56,729 nt of DNA from positions 1 through 56,729 of the forward strand of contig JANQEX010000091.1 of assembly GCA_028278105.1 (NCBI GenBank), written 5' to 3'. The notes under the pieces were generated by a model. That model did no database searches and had not been told where the DNA came from. It saw only the letters and a program-made list of their open reading frames with translations. Numbering within the stretch: position 1 is the stretch's first letter; every line of letters begins with the position of its first letter. This document shows positions 17,734-27,122 of the stretch, in pieces. The translations under genes and the position numbers were made by a program. This DNA is from Alphaproteobacteria bacterium (GTDB taxonomy: Bacteria; Pseudomonadota; Alphaproteobacteria; UBA9219; RGZA01).

Positions 17734-18117
17734 ATGGCCGGGAAATCCTGCCTGATCGTTGAAGACAGCCGCGTCGTCCGCAAGGTGGCCCGTACGATCA
17801 TGACGGGCTTTCAATACGAATGCCGCGAGGCCGAAAACGGCCAGCTTGCCGTCGAGGAATGTGAAAAAGCCATGCCCGACGTGGTGCTGCTCGACTGGAA
17901 CATGCCCGTCATGAACGGGCTGGATTTCCTCCACAAGCTCCGCTCCATGCCCGGCGGCGACGCGCCGAAAGTCATTTTTTGCACGACGGAAAATGAAATG
18001 TCCCGCATTCAGGAGGGCATGGGAGCCGGGGCTGACGAATACATCATGAAGCCTTTCGACGGCGACATTATCCGTTCCAAGCTGGAAATGCTTGGTCTGA
18101 TCGAAGAAGGCGGCTGA
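17734..18117 (+). CDS. cheY: Response regulator CheY
   Basis: The 127-residue stand-alone receiver has phospho-Asp54 in VVLLDWNMPVMNG, the acidic pair ED near residues 10-11 in LIVEDSRVVR, the switch Thr in IFCTTEN and Lys in EYIMKPFDG. Phospho-CheY binds the flagellar switch FliM/FliN. It lies 47 bases after cheW and one base before cheB. In related operons this CheY is the motor regulator, but other CheY copies may exist outside the window. Confidence 0.94.
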   Translation: MAGKSCLIVEDSRVVRKVARTIMTGFQYECREAENGQLAVEECEKAMPDVVLLDWNMPVMNGLDFLHKLRSMPGGDAPKVIFCTTENEMSRIQEGMGAGADEYIMKPFDGDIIRSKLEMLGLIEEGG

Positions 18118-18118
18118 C

Positions 18119-19252
18119 ATGACTTTCGGATCGCCGCCGCCTGTGGATTCCAAACGACCCGGCCATGAGCCGCGCATTTCCGTGATGGTTGTCGATGACT
18201 CCGCCGTGACGCGCGGCCTGATGACCCGCATGCTGGAGCGTGAGCCCGACATTACGGTCGCCATTTCCGCCGGTGACGGGCAAGGGGCTATTGCTTTTCT
18301 AAAACGAATGCCGGTTGACGTGGTGCTGCTTGATATTGAAATGCCGAACATGGACGGGCTGGAAGCCATACCAAAGCTTCTCCACATCAAACCTGATGTA
18401 AAAATCATCATGGTCTCCACGATCACCCTGCGGAACGCAAAGGTAAGCATGAAGGCGCTCAGCCTCGGCGCCGCCGATTATATTCCAAAGCCCACTGCCC
18501 TTAAGGACATCGGCAGCGGCATTGATTTTAATCGTGAGCTTCTGGAAAAAGTCAGGGCCTGGGGCCGCCGCCGCCCGCCGCCCGCGCAACTGTCCGGCAG
18601 GCAGGATTCCGCCGCGCCACATAAAACCGAAAGACCCTCCAGGCCGGTCGTCTTGCGCAAGACCCTGCTTTTCCGGCCCGACGCGATTGCCATCGCCAGT
18701 TCCACCGGCGGGCCGCAAGCCCTTTTCAGCCTGATGCCGCATTTCAAGGGAATCTCCCAGCCGGTATTCATTACCCAGCATATGCCCTCCAGCTTTACAA
18801 CCACTCTTGCCAGTCACATTACAGGGTTTGGCGCCAATCCCTGCGCCGAAGCCAAAAACGGGGACGTGATCAAGGACGGACAGGTCTATCTGGCCCCCGG
18901 CAACTTCCACATGACCGTGGCGCAGGAAGATGCGAACAGGGTTATCCGCCTTAATCAGGAGCCGCCGGAAAATTATTGCCGTCCGGCGGCCGATCCCATG
19001 CTGCGCAGCCTTTCCGCCGTTTATAAATCAAGGCTTTTGGTCGTTGTGCTGACCGGCATGGGCACGGACGGCTGCAAGGGCAGCAAGGTGGTCGTGGACG
19101 CGGGCGGCGGCGTGGTGGCGCAGGATCAGGCCACCAGCGTGGTCTGGGGCATGCCGGGCGCCGTGGCGGAGGCGGGGCTTTGCCATGCCGTGCTGTCCCT
19201 GGCGGAGTTGGGCCCTTACGTCATGAACATCGTGAAAAAAGGTGGCGCATGA
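18119..19252 (+). CDS. cheB: Protein-glutamate methylesterase CheB
   Basis: The 377-residue enzyme demethylates receptors during adaptation. The receiver domain (20-140) has Asp72 in VVLLDIEMPNMDG. A Pro/Arg linker is followed by the esterase domain with the catalytic Ser in IAIASSTGGPQ (near 191), His in ITQHMPSSF and Asp in LTGMGTDG. It sits between cheY and cheR and overlaps cheR by four bases (ATGA), so the opposing adaptation enzymes are made together. Confidence 0.96.
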   Translation: MTFGSPPPVDSKRPGHEPRISVMVVDDSAVTRGLMTRMLEREPDITVAISAGDGQGAIAFLKRMPVDVVLLDIEMPNMDGLEAIPKLLHIKPDVKIIMVSTITLRNAKVSMKALSLGAADYIPKPTALKDIGSGIDFNRELLEKVRAWGRRRPPPAQLSGRQDSAAPHKTERPSRPVVLRKTLLFRPDAIAIASSTGGPQALFSLMPHFKGISQPVFITQHMPSSFTTTLASHITGFGANPCAEAKNGDVIKDGQVYLAPGNFHMTVAQEDANRVIRLNQEPPENYCRPAADPMLRSLSAVYKSRLLVVVLTGMGTDGCKGSKVVVDAGGGVVAQDQATSVVWGMPGAVAEAGLCHAVLSLAELGPYVMNIVKKGGA

Positions 19253-20097
19253 AGGAAGAGGATTTCGATCTTCTCGCCCATCTGGTCAAGCAACGCTCCG
19301 GGTTGGTGCTGACGCGCGACAAGGCCTATCTGCTGGAATCCCGCCTGATACCGGTGGCGCGCAAGTTCGACCTGAAGGACCTCGACGATCTTGCCCGCGC
19401 CGTGCGCGACAAGCGCGACGAAAAACTGGCCACCGCGATCACCGAGGCGATGACCACCAACGAAACCTTCTTCTTCCGCGACCAGAAGCCCTTCGACCAG
19501 TTCCGGAAAATCATCCTGCCCCATATGCTGAAAGCGCGGGCCGCCAGGAAATCCTTGCGCGTCTGGTCGGCGGCCGCCTCAACAGGGCAGGAAGCCTATT
19601 CGCTTGCCATGATCCTCGCCGAGGAAGCGGCGAAGCTGCAAGGCTGGAAGGTGGATATTATCGGCACCGACCTTTCGGCGGAGGTGATCGAGAAAGCAAA
19701 AGAGGGATTCTATAACCAGTTCGAGGTGCAACGCGGCCTGCCCGTGACGATGCTGATGAAATACTTCAGGCAGGAGGGCGAAAAATGGCAGATCAGCGAA
19801 AAAATCCGCTCCATGGTGCAGTACCGCGCCATGAACCTGTTGGCCGACTGGGGCGGGATCGGCCCGTTCGACGTGGTGTTCTGCCGCAACGTGCTGATCT
19901 ATTTCGATCCGCCGACCAAAAGCCGCATGCTTGAACGCATCGCCGGGCTGATGCCGCCGGACGGCGTGCTGTTTCTTGGCGGGGCCGAGGCCGTGCTGGG
20001 CCTGACCAGCCGCTTCAAGAACATGGAAGGCGAAAAGGGCATCTACATTCCCGCCAGTTGCCCCGCCGATGCCTGGAAGGCCACCGCGGCGGCGTAA
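19249..20097 (+). CDS. cheR: Chemotaxis methyltransferase CheR
   Basis: The 282-residue SAM-dependent enzyme methylates receptor glutamates. The N-terminal helical domain includes ITEAMTTNETFFFRD, the family signature. The catalytic domain has SAAASTGQEAYSLAMIL (SAM site), IIGTDLSAEVIEKA and FDVVFCRNVLIYFD. The start ATG overlaps the cheB stop. It is the last gene of the operon and converges with the tautomerase gene only 18 bases away. Confidence 0.96.
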   Translation: MKEEDFDLLAHLVKQRSGLVLTRDKAYLLESRLIPVARKFDLKDLDDLARAVRDKRDEKLATAITEAMTTNETFFFRDQKPFDQFRKIILPHMLKARAARKSLRVWSAAASTGQEAYSLAMILAEEAAKLQGWKVDIIGTDLSAEVIEKAKEGFYNQFEVQRGLPVTMLMKYFRQEGEKWQISEKIRSMVQYRAMNLLADWGGIGPFDVVFCRNVLIYFDPPTKSRMLERIAGLMPPDGVLFLGGAEAVLGLTSRFKNMEGEKGIYIPASCPADAWKATAAA

Positions 20098-20115
20098 ATA
20101 AAATGGACAGATTTT

Positions 20116-20319
20116 CTATTTTTTGCGGCGCTTAAGGATATCTTCCAGCAGCAACCCGCCGCGCGCGAAATTGTGATCCTTGACATCGTGCCAGAATATT
20201 TCGACCAGATCAGCATCCTTGTTCAAAACGTTAACAAAAACGTCTGTAAGCTCCTTCGACAGTTTTCGCTTTTGTTCCTTCGACAATTCGTCGCGGTGGT
20301 GAATATGAATAACAGGCAT
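20116..20319 (-). CDS. 4-oxalocrotonate tautomerase-like protein
   Basis: A 67-residue protein starts at the ATG ending at 20319 and exposes Pro2 (MPVIHIHHRDELS) as the N-terminal catalytic proline after Met removal. The strand-helix-strand layout and length fit the 4-OT/tautomerase family, which forms hexamers. The conserved Arg pair of true 4-OT (Arg11/Arg39) is only partly matched, so substrate and activity are uncertain. It begins 19 bases after the ctrA stop on the same strand and is probably co-transcribed with ctrA. Confidence 0.72.
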   Translation of the reverse strand: MPVIHIHHRDELSKEQKRKLSKELTDVFVNVLNKDADLVEIFWHDVKDHNFARGGLLLEDILKRRKK

Positions 20320-20338
20320 ACAGAATAGGCCTTGCTCC

Positions 20339-21064
20339 CTACGCCGTCGCCCTTGCCGCGGCTGCTTTCTGCTCGTCGTTGCTTTGCGCCACGGGATCGC
20401 GCAGCACATAGCCGCGGCCCCATACGGTTTCGATGTAATTGTCGCCGCTGGTGGCCGTCATCAGCTTCTTGCGCAGCTTGCACACGAACACGTCGATGAT
20501 TTTCAACTCCGGCTCGTCCATGCCGCCGTAAAGATGGTTCAGGAACATTTCCTTGGTCAGGGTCGTCCCCTTGCGCAGCGACAGCAACTCAAGGATACCG
20601 TATTCCTTGCCCGTCAGGTGCAGGGGCTGGCCTTCCACCTCCACGGTGCGGGTATCGAGGTTCACGGTCAGCTTGCCGGTGCGGATCACGCTGTCCGAAT
20701 GGCCCTTGCTGCGGCGGATGATCGCGTGGATGCGCGCCACCAGCTCGCGCCGGTCGAAGGGCTTGGTCAGGTAGTCGTCGGCGCCGAATCCAAGGCCGCG
20801 GATCTTGTTATCAAGCTCATTCAGGCCGGAGAGGATCAGAATAGGGGTGTTAACCTTTGCCTGTCTTAGCCGGCGCAATACTTCATAGCCGTCAATATCG
20901 GGCAGCATCAGGTCAAGGATAATGATGTCATAATCGTAAAGCTTGCCGATCTCCAGGCCATCCTCGCCGAGATCGGTGGTATCGACGATGAATCCCTCGG
21001 CTTGCAGCATCAACTCAATGCTCTTGGCGATTGAGCTATCGTCTTCGACAAGCAATACGCGCAT
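20339..21064 (-). CDS. ctrA: Cell-cycle master regulator CtrA
   Basis: This 241-residue OmpR-type response regulator is very close to alphaproteobacterial CtrA. The receiver has phospho-Asp51 in [14 protein letters not shown], then [24 protein letters not shown], and the winged-helix domain contains [32 protein letters not shown], typical of CtrA. It receives phosphate from ChpT (13714-14343) and in relatives binds TTAA-N7-TTAA sites to control division, DNA replication and flagellar genes. The C-terminus ends in small residues (AAARATA), compatible with the hydrophobic tail used for ClpXP degradation in Caulobacter. It is divergent from fliI across a TTAA-rich region. Confidence 0.96.
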   Translation of the reverse strand: MRVLLVEDDSSIAKSIELMLQAEGFIVDTTDLGEDGLEIGKLYDYDIIILDLMLPDIDGYEVLRRLRQAKVNTPILILSGLNELDNKIRGLGFGADDYLTKPFDRRELVARIHAIIRRSKGHSDSVIRTGKLTVNLDTRTVEVEGQPLHLTGKEYGILELLSLRKGTTLTKEMFLNHLYGGMDEPELKIIDVFVCKLRKKLMTATSGDNYIETVWGRGYVLRDPVAQSNDEQKAAAARATA

Positions 21065-21275
21065 GGCATCCCTCCTTCGAGGATTCCATAATTTAACCTA
21101 TTTCCTTAACGTCCCTCGCGCCATTTGACTTATTAACGAGGCCCGTTAGGAAAAGTTACCTTAATTAACCCTAACAGGCATTAAAATTTGGTAAAAAAGT
21201 TAACGCCGCGACGCGAATAGAGTTAAGCCTTTGTCAAACATTGGAATTTGACAATGGCAGAGTCTGGTTACGCCC
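21065..21275. promoter_or_regulatory. TTAA-rich divergent control region of ctrA and fliI
   Basis: Eight TTAA tetramers lie within about 135 bases (21093, 21106, 21133, 21161, 21165, 21181, 21200, 21223). The half-site pair closest to the CtrA consensus is at 21161-21175 (TTAATTAACCCTAAC, one mismatch with a 6-base gap). 21093/21106 has a 9-base gap. No perfect TTAA-N7-TTAA was found. Joint control of ctrA and fliI by CtrA is inferred from family knowledge. Confidence 0.5.
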
Positions 21276-22604
21276 ATGAAATTCAAACGACTTCTGGCCG
21301 ATCTGGAGGCGATTCCACCCATACGCCATTACGGGCGTGTGACCGCCGTGCTTGGCCTGCTGGTGGAGATCGCGGGCGTTGAGCGCCGTCTTTCGGTGGG
21401 AAGCCGCTGCCATCTGATTGCGCAGGATGACCGCCGGGTTCTTTCGGAAGTTGTGGGTTTCCGCAATGGCAAGGCCCTGCTGATGCCCTTCGGCACGCTG
21501 GACGGCATCGGCCTTGGATCAAAAGCCGAACTGGCCGAGGCGCAGGCCTTCGTCACGCCGGGCGACAGATGGCTGGGGCGGGTGATTAACGCGCTGGGCG
21601 AGCCGATTGACGGCAAGGGTCCTCTGGACCAGGGCGACGCCATCGTTCCCATCCGCAACACGCCGCCGCCCGCCAATGAGCGGCAAAGGGTGGGGGGCAA
21701 GATCGACCTTGGCGTGAAAAGCATCAACAGCTTCGTGACCTGCTGCAAGGGCCAGCGCATGGGCATTTTCGCGGGTTCGGGCGTGGGAAAATCGGTGATG
21801 ATATCGATGATTGCCCGCTATACTTCGGCCGACGTCACCGTGATCGGCCTTGTGGGCGAGCGCGGCCGCGAGGTGCAGGAATTCATCCATGACGATCTGG
21901 GGGAGGAGGGCCTGGCCCGCTCGGTGGTGGTGGTGGCCACGTCCGACGAGGCGCCGCTGATGCGAAGACAGGCGGCCTACATGACCCTGTCGGTCGCCGA
22001 ACATTTCCGCGATCAGGGCAAGAATGTCCTGTGCCTGATCGACAGCATCACGCGCTTTGCCACGGCGCAGCGCGAAATCGGCCTTTCGGCGGGCGAGCCG
22101 CCCACCACCAAGGGTTATCCACCCTCCACCTTTGCCGAACTGCCAAGGCTTCTGGAGCGCGCCGGGCCGGGCCGGGCAGGGGCCGGGACCATCAGCGGCC
22201 TTTTCACGGTTCTGGTGGATGGCGACGACCATAACGAGCCCATCTCCGACGCCGTGCGCGGCATTCTGGACGGGCATATCGTGCTGAGCCGAAGCATTGC
22301 CGAACGCGGGCGCTATCCCGCCATCGATGTTTTGAAAAGCATCTCGCGCACCATGCCCGCCTGCAACAATGACGAGGAAAACAGCGTCGTCTCCCGCGCG
22401 CGGCAGTTGATGGCGGCGCATGAGAACATGGCCGAGATGATCCGTCTTGGCGCCTACCGCCGCGGCAGCGACCCGCTGACCGACGAAGCCATCCATTACC
22501 ACCCCGCGCTGGAAGCCTTTCTCTCGCAGACAAAGGAGGAAAGCAGCACCCTTGCCGAAGGCCATGCCCGCCTTGCCGAGGCTCTGGACATGGGGAAGAA
22601 GTAA
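21276..22604 (+). CDS. fliI: Flagellar export ATPase FliI
   Basis: The 442-residue F1-beta-like ATPase energises the flagellar type III export apparatus. Walker A is GSGVGKS (167-173) and the Walker B strand is in [26 protein letters not shown], the FliI/YscN signature. Length is normal. The gene diverges from ctrA. Its stop is followed two bases later by palindromic element E2, after which fliJ begins. Confidence 0.96.
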   Translation: MKFKRLLADLEAIPPIRHYGRVTAVLGLLVEIAGVERRLSVGSRCHLIAQDDRRVLSEVVGFRNGKALLMPFGTLDGIGLGSKAELAEAQAFVTPGDRWLGRVINALGEPIDGKGPLDQGDAIVPIRNTPPPANERQRVGGKIDLGVKSINSFVTCCKGQRMGIFAGSGVGKSVMISMIARYTSADVTVIGLVGERGREVQEFIHDDLGEEGLARSVVVVATSDEAPLMRRQAAYMTLSVAEHFRDQGKNVLCLIDSITRFATAQREIGLSAGEPPTTKGYPPSTFAELPRLLERAGPGRAGAGTISGLFTVLVDGDDHNEPISDAVRGILDGHIVLSRSIAERGRYPAIDVLKSISRTMPACNNDEENSVVSRARQLMAAHENMAEMIRLGAYRRGSDPLTDEAIHYHPALEAFLSQTKEESSTLAEGHARLAEALDMGKK

Positions 22605-22605
22605 A

Positions 22606-22690
22606 CAAGGGTCAAGAGGGTCGAAAAGGGGCACAAGGGTCTTTGACCCTGATGACCCTTGCGACCCTTTTGATCTCCTCTTGACCCTTA
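22606..22690. repeat. GGGTC palindromic element E2
   Basis: Four units at 9-10-base spacing (GGGTC, GGGTC, GGGGC, GGGTC) face four GACCC units and one decayed one. The two arms can pair over roughly 40 bases with a minimal loop; the outer AAGGGTCAAGAGG / CCTCTTGACCCTT is perfectly complementary. It fills the fliI-fliJ gap. Confidence 0.8.
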
Positions 22691-22696
22691 TCTGTC

Positions 22697-23119
22697 ATGC
22701 CCGACGTCACCACCCTCATCAAAATGCAAAAGCTGCTCGTGGACGACCAGCGGCGCGTCCTGGCCGCGCGTCAGGCCGAGGTGGACCGCATTGAAAACGA
22801 CCTCCGCGTCCTGCGCGAGGGGCTGGAGATGGAAAAGCACAATCCGGCGGCTCTGGAAGAGGGAGGCTACATGCTTGGCCCCTTCATCCAGGCCGAGCTG
22901 GAGCGCGAGGAAGACTTAAAGGAAAAACTGGTCTCCGCCGTCAAGGTCATGGAAGCCGAACGCGAAAAGCTGGCCACGCTGTTCGAGGAGTTGAAGCGCT
23001 ATGAAATCGTTCAGGAAAACTGGGAGGCCGAGCAGGAAGCCGGGCGCAGCCGGACGGAACGCATCACCTATGACGAGCAGGCCGGTGTGCAGCACCGGAG
23101 ACGGAAGGATGATACATGA
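22697..23119 (+). CDS. fliJ: Flagellar export chaperone FliJ
   Basis: The 140-residue protein is almost entirely a two-helix coiled coil (LIKMQKLLVDDQRRVLAARQAEVDRIENDL and a second antiparallel helix from about 65 to 120), the FliJ/F1-gamma-like layout. FliJ sits in the FliI ring and promotes export gate function. Identification rests on shape and position after fliI. It ends in a basic, probably disordered tail. Confidence 0.85.
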   Translation: MPDVTTLIKMQKLLVDDQRRVLAARQAEVDRIENDLRVLREGLEMEKHNPAALEEGGYMLGPFIQAELEREEDLKEKLVSAVKVMEAEREKLATLFEELKRYEIVQENWEAEQEAGRSRTERITYDEQAGVQHRRRKDDT

Positions 23120-23148
23120 TTAAGGCCAAGCTCATTTGATTGCCTGAG

Positions 23149-23171
23149 GAGTCTGGACTCAATTAAACAGG
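23149..23171 (+). repeat. Solo terminal inverted-repeat end
   Basis: GAGTCTGGACTCAATTAAAC is related to the ends of the element at 7167-7460 (GGGTCTGAACTCAATTTAA). No matching opposite end was found before 23570. The rest of the 23120-23570 gap holds short GC-rich palindromic repeats and element E3, and no gene. Confidence 0.5.
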
Positions 23172-23482
23172 TTTTGCATTCAAAAAACAGTTTCTCACCC
23201 CGGCCCCCGCTTCCCTGCTTCGCCTTCGGCTTCGCAGGGCGAGCTTGCAAAATACATCTCCCCTCCCCTTGAGGGAGGGGTTGGGGGTGGGGTGGAGCGT
23301 GGGAGCTTCAAAGCCTCACCGTTTACGCGAGAGGCAGCCATAAGACCCCACCCCTTGATCCCCTCCCTTCCGCCTCCGCTCGGCGAGCTTTGGCAGACGA
23401 ACTTCCTTCAAGGACCTCGCCATAGCTTTAGCGAAGGCGGGCAAGGAGAGGGGAGTTATGCCACCCTGATCTGACAGGTTGC

Positions 23483-23562
23483 AGGGGCGAGAGGGGCATA
23501 AGGGTCAAGAGGGTCGAAGACCCTCATGACCCTTTCGCCCCTCAAGACCCTTTTGACCCTTA
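23483..23562. repeat. GGGTC palindromic element E3
   Basis: GGGGC, GGGGC, GGGTC and GGGTC units at 9-base spacing are followed after GAA by GACCC, GACCC, CGCCCC, GACCC and GACCC units. It ends eight bases before the stop codon of the minus-strand FliK-like gene. Confidence 0.8.
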
Positions 23563-23569
23563 TCAAATA

Positions 23570-25129
23570 TCAAACCTCGCGTCCCATCGTGGTGCGGGCC
23601 TTGTCGAGGATGGTCACCCAGCCCATGCGGTTGGCGGAAAACGCAAGGCTGCCGTCATAGCGCACTTCTTCCAGCGCGCGCTGGAAATGGGTCAACAGTT
23701 CGGCGCGCAAACCGGCGGCGAAGGGCCGGTCGGTGCGCACCACAAGGTCGAGCTTCTTCCTGTGCACAAGCCCGTCAAGCTGCACCGGGCCAAGGCGGCT
23801 CAGCGACACGTCGATCACGAAGCGCCGCGCCAGGTTCGGATCGCGCGGCTTTCCGTTCCGCTCATGCGGATCGTATATGTAAAAGCGGAACAGGTGCATC
23901 CTGTCCTGCTCGAAGAGCGGCACGCTCAGGCCGCGCCACGGCCCGCCGGGGCCTTCGCAATCGCGGCTGGCGTGTTCTTTCCACTGTTCCTGGATAGTCT
24001 TTACAAGGTCGTCCTTGCCGAGATCGCGCAGGCGGCGGACAAAATCTTCGCCCAGCCACTGGACGGGGTTGCCCTTTAAAGCCTCGAAAAAGAACAGCAG
24101 CGCGCCGGCAAGTTGCGCGGGCTTCGGCTGGGGCAGGCGGGCCTGCGCGAATTCGGCAAAGGCCGCGGGCGATTGCGCGGCAAAGGCCGCGAGCGCCTGC
24201 CGCAGGCCTGTCCAGGCGCCGTCATCCATAACTTCAGGCGGCCGGTCCACCACCAGCCCGGCCAGGGGCCCCATGGAAATCAGGAGTCTTGTATTCACCG
24301 GCCAGTTCTGCGCGCCCTGCACCGCCACCATCTGTCCGCCCACGCTCAGGACCGGCTGGCCGGAAGGCATGTTGCCCAGCACGATGGCAACTTCGGAATT
24401 CGGAATGGCGGGCGGCGTGCTGTTCGGAGCCAGGATTCCAAGGATTTTTATCGAGGTTGCCTGCGGCGCGGCCGCCGCGCTGGTGGGCGCGGCCTGCTGT
24501 TGCCGTCCGGCGGGAGGCGCATCGGGCCGCTTGATGATTTCGGGCGTTTTCCGCGCCGCTTCGATTTCCGGCGCATTCATGTTCAGCATGCCGATGTTCG
24601 CATGGGATTTCGCCGCGGCGGTTTTGATGAATTTCTCCGGCGCATGCGGGGAAAAGAGGGACGAGGGCAACACCAGCGCCGGATGCACCTTGCCGATTTT
24701 GGGAATTTCGGCGGTCTGCGTCTGGGAAAAGGCGCTCATCGACGAGCCAGAGGCCGAGCTTTCAATCGGCTTTTCCGGCATGAGGGTCTTTCCTCCCACC
24801 ACCAGCACGGCGGCCAATCCTTGCAGGCCGGGACGAATCTGCAAAAAAACGCGGGCAGGCAGCAGATTGGCGATATCCTGATTTTGCATCTGCTGGACCT
24901 TCAACAGCATTTCGCCCATGGCGGTGCGCATGACAAGCTGGTCCAGCCCCTGCAACACCGCCGTGCCTTCCAGCGTCACGGGACGCAGCAGCGTTGAGGG
25001 ATTGATGGAAATGCTGGCGTTCTGGATGCTGACCGGAAAACTGTATTGCGCGGCTTCCTGCGAGCCCTTCTGGGCCTGCTGCAGGATCGCGTTGGCGGCG
25101 GCAAGCTGATCGGGAGTTTGGTCCGCCAC
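23570..25129 (-). CDS. FliK-like flagellar hook-length control domain protein
   Basis: A 519-residue product starts at a GTG ending at 25129 with GGAG eight bases upstream; frames extending further back would lie inside flhG. Residues 1-230 are Ala/Pro/Gln-rich and poorly conserved. The C-terminal part (about 390-510) has strands such as HLFRFYIYD, RRFVIDVSLSRLGPVQLDGLV, KLDLVVRT and AELLTHFQRALEEVRY, the pattern of the Flg_hook domain of FliK (V-x-L-x-P-x-x-LG-x-V-x-V). FliK measures hook length and switches export specificity. The name is tentative because FliK tails are diverged and several such proteins can exist. It follows flhG by five bases. Confidence 0.7.
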   Translation of the reverse strand: MADQTPDQLAAANAILQQAQKGSQEAAQYSFPVSIQNASISINPSTLLRPVTLEGTAVLQGLDQLVMRTAMGEMLLKVQQMQNQDIANLLPARVFLQIRPGLQGLAAVLVVGGKTLMPEKPIESSASGSSMSAFSQTQTAEIPKIGKVHPALVLPSSLFSPHAPEKFIKTAAAKSHANIGMLNMNAPEIEAARKTPEIIKRPDAPPAGRQQQAAPTSAAAAPQATSIKILGILAPNSTPPAIPNSEVAIVLGNMPSGQPVLSVGGQMVAVQGAQNWPVNTRLLISMGPLAGLVVDRPPEVMDDGAWTGLRQALAAFAAQSPAAFAEFAQARLPQPKPAQLAGALLFFFEALKGNPVQWLGEDFVRRLRDLGKDDLVKTIQEQWKEHASRDCEGPGGPWRGLSVPLFEQDRMHLFRFYIYDPHERNGKPRDPNLARRFVIDVSLSRLGPVQLDGLVHRKKLDLVVRTDRPFAAGLRAELLTHFQRALEEVRYDGSLAFSANRMGWVTILDKARTTMGREV

Positions 25130-25134
25130 CCGGC

Positions 25135-25917
25135 TTACTCCAGTATCCTGTTGGCCAGCGCCTCGATATCGGCGGCGGCGGCGCAACCGGGATAGCGCGT
25201 GAGCAGCGATGTTTGCGCGCGAATGGCGTCGCGCACCCTGGCGTCGCGCCGCACGACGCCCCAAAGCGGCGGGTCGTAATCAAGGAATTTCCTGCAAACC
25301 GTTTGAATGGTCTCATAGGTCTTGTGGCCGTCCGCGGCATTCGCCGCCATGTTGACGACCACGCATGGCGCCGCGGCGGGATTGGCCTTGACGGTCACCT
25401 TGATGAAGGCGTATGCGTCGGTGAGCGAGGTGGGCTCGTCGGTCACGATCACGAGGACGCGGGCCGCCGGTCCCGCCATCACGCGCACCGCGCGGTCGAT
25501 CCCCGCGCCCAGATCCACCACCACCTTGTCATAGGCGGCGGCCAGCTTGATCAGGTCGTTGCGCAACTCGGCCACGCGCTGCGCGGGCAGGCTGGCCAGA
25601 TTGCCCGAACCGGACCGTCCGGCGACGATATCGAAATCGCCTTCCCTGAAAGGGGTCACGGCTCCCGCCAGCGGCATGCGGTCCTCGATCACGGCGCCGA
25701 GATCCTTCTCCGGCGTCAGGCCAAGCTGGATGTCCACATTCGCCAGGCCCAGATCGCCGTCGAACAGCAAAACGCGCGCGCCGGATTTTGCCAGCGCATG
25801 GCACAAGGTGGCGGCCAGCCAGGTCTTGCCCACGCCGCCCTTGCCGCTGGCGATGGCGATCATGTTCGGGCAGGCGAGGAGGGCCGGGGCGTTCATATTG
25901 GCGGTGGCTTCATTCAT
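25135..25917 (-). CDS. flhG: Flagellar number regulator FlhG (MinD-like ATPase)
   Basis: The 260-residue ParA/MinD-type ATPase has the deviant Walker A IASGKGGVGKTWLAATL (22-38) and the switch segments LLFDGDLGLANVDIQLGL and KVVVDLGAGIDRAV. The DGDLGLANVD motif and position after flhF identify it as FlhG/FleN, which opposes FlhF to limit flagellar number. The usual N-terminal DQAxxLR motif that activates FlhF is not evident; the N-terminus is only about 20 residues long. Confidence 0.92.
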   Translation of the reverse strand: MNEATANMNAPALLACPNMIAIASGKGGVGKTWLAATLCHALAKSGARVLLFDGDLGLANVDIQLGLTPEKDLGAVIEDRMPLAGAVTPFREGDFDIVAGRSGSGNLASLPAQRVAELRNDLIKLAAAYDKVVVDLGAGIDRAVRVMAGPAARVLVIVTDEPTSLTDAYAFIKVTVKANPAAAPCVVVNMAANAADGHKTYETIQTVCRKFLDYDPPLWGVVRRDARVRDAIRAQTSLLTRYPGCAAAADIEALANRILE

Positions 25918-25929
25918 GAGAGAACTCCA

Positions 25930-26952
25930 TCAGGCGGTGGCGCGGTGCTTCAGGGCGCGAGCCACGATTTCAGGGGGAAGGAAAAGCCGGGCGAAGGTCA
26001 CGGCATTGGCGGGTTGCAGCGGGTCGGTGACCTTGGGCGAAAGGCTCATGTCGCTGACGGCGATGCGCGTCTCGCGCAGCATGGCCAGAAGACTGCCCAG
26101 CCGCCGCGCGAGATCGATTTTGCTGATGATCAGCTTTTTCACGCCAAGATCCGCAAAGGCCCGCACCTGATCGCAGGCTTCCTGCACATCAAGGCCGGCG
26201 GGCATCACCAGCACCGGCTCCACGCCGAGTTCCAGCAATCCGCCGAGCGTCTTCATCTCGCCCGCGTGAAAGGGATTGCGGCCGGAACTGTCCACCAGCA
26301 CCACCTCGCCGGGCGGATGGGATTCCAGCGCGTCCTTCAACCCGTTCGCATCCTCCACCTCGAACAGGCGCAGCTTCATGATGCGGGTGTAGGCGGCCAG
26401 TTCCTCCACCGCGCCGGGGCGCGTCATGTCGGTTGTGATCACGCCCACGCTTTTACGGTTCAGGGCGCGTTGCGCCGCGATTTTCGCCATGGCAAGGGTT
26501 TTGCCGGCCCCCGGCGACCCCACCAGGCAGACGGGACGGGGCGGATCGTCAAACAGCGGCGCGAAGCGGAAGAACCTGTCCATCGCCGCGCCCAGGGCGA
26601 TCAGCGCGTCGTGATCGGAAAAATGCGTGACCACGTCCATCATTTTTTCCGAAAGCATCATGGGCAGCCCGTGACGCATCAGGCAATCGGCCACCAGCTC
26701 GGCCACGTCACCGGTATCAACCGGCGGCGGCAAGGACGGGGGAGGGAATGGCGGCGGCGCGGGCGTGGATGGCGCGGAAGCGGAGAGCGGCGCCGAGGTG
26801 TCGACCGGCGTGTCTTCCACGGCCGCCGTCACGCGCACGCCGCCCATGTCGTCGTCGCGGGTGGCGACGATAACCGCGTTCATGCCCAGGGCCTCGCGCA
26901 CCTGCCGCATGGCGTCGTTCAGGTTCTGGCCATGGAAGGAGCGAAGGCGCAT
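25930..26952 (-). CDS. flhF: SRP-type GTPase FlhF
   Basis: The 340-residue protein begins with the FlhF N-terminal B-domain pattern (MRLRSFHGQNLNDAMRQVREALG), followed by a Pro-rich linker (55-75). The NG GTPase domain has P-loop VGSPGAGKT, the VDSSGR switch, and the C-terminal guanine-specificity region (TKID-like IISKIDLARRLGS). FlhF determines where the flagellum is built. It stands 12 bases before flhG. A 170-base gap with two REP-like hairpins separates it from flhA. Confidence 0.92.
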   Translation of the reverse strand: MRLRSFHGQNLNDAMRQVREALGMNAVIVATRDDDMGGVRVTAAVEDTPVDTSAPLSASAPSTPAPPPFPPPSLPPPVDTGDVAELVADCLMRHGLPMMLSEKMMDVVTHFSDHDALIALGAAMDRFFRFAPLFDDPPRPVCLVGSPGAGKTLAMAKIAAQRALNRKSVGVITTDMTRPGAVEELAAYTRIMKLRLFEVEDANGLKDALESHPPGEVVLVDSSGRNPFHAGEMKTLGGLLELGVEPVLVMPAGLDVQEACDQVRAFADLGVKKLIISKIDLARRLGSLLAMLRETRIAVSDMSLSPKVTDPLQPANAVTFARLFLPPEIVARALKHRATA

Positions 26953-27021
26953 GGATCAGGCTCCTTTTCCAACCCAAAGTGCCGGTAATGCTTCCAGGCA
27001 AAGGCCATTCCTATAACAGGC

Positions 27022-27083
27022 ATTCCCGCGAAAGCGGGAATCCAGTTTTATAAAACAAACTGGGTCCCCGCTTTCGCGGGGAC
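27022..27083. repeat. Pair of REP-like hairpins between flhA and flhF
   Basis: ATTCCCGC-GAAA-GCGGGAAT (27022-27041) and GTCCCCGC-TTTC-GCGGGGAC (27064-27083) are perfect hairpins. The same motifs occur singly in other gaps (for example 7304-7320, 37177-37192, 43947-43962). They may protect mRNA ends or weaken read-through within the operon. Confidence 0.7.
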
Positions 27084-27122
27084 GCAAGAATAGGAAGAAA
27101 TTGTTGTTTTCAAACTGCATGG

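Noticed and set aside
22606-22690. GGGTC repeat arrays considered as CRISPR
   Set aside because: Units are 5 conserved bases every 9 and form one palindrome; there are no long repeats with unique spacers and no cas genes.
25213-26988. 591-codon open frame opposite flhG and flhF
   Set aside because: Shadow crossing two real genes, low-complexity His/Arg/Gly composition.
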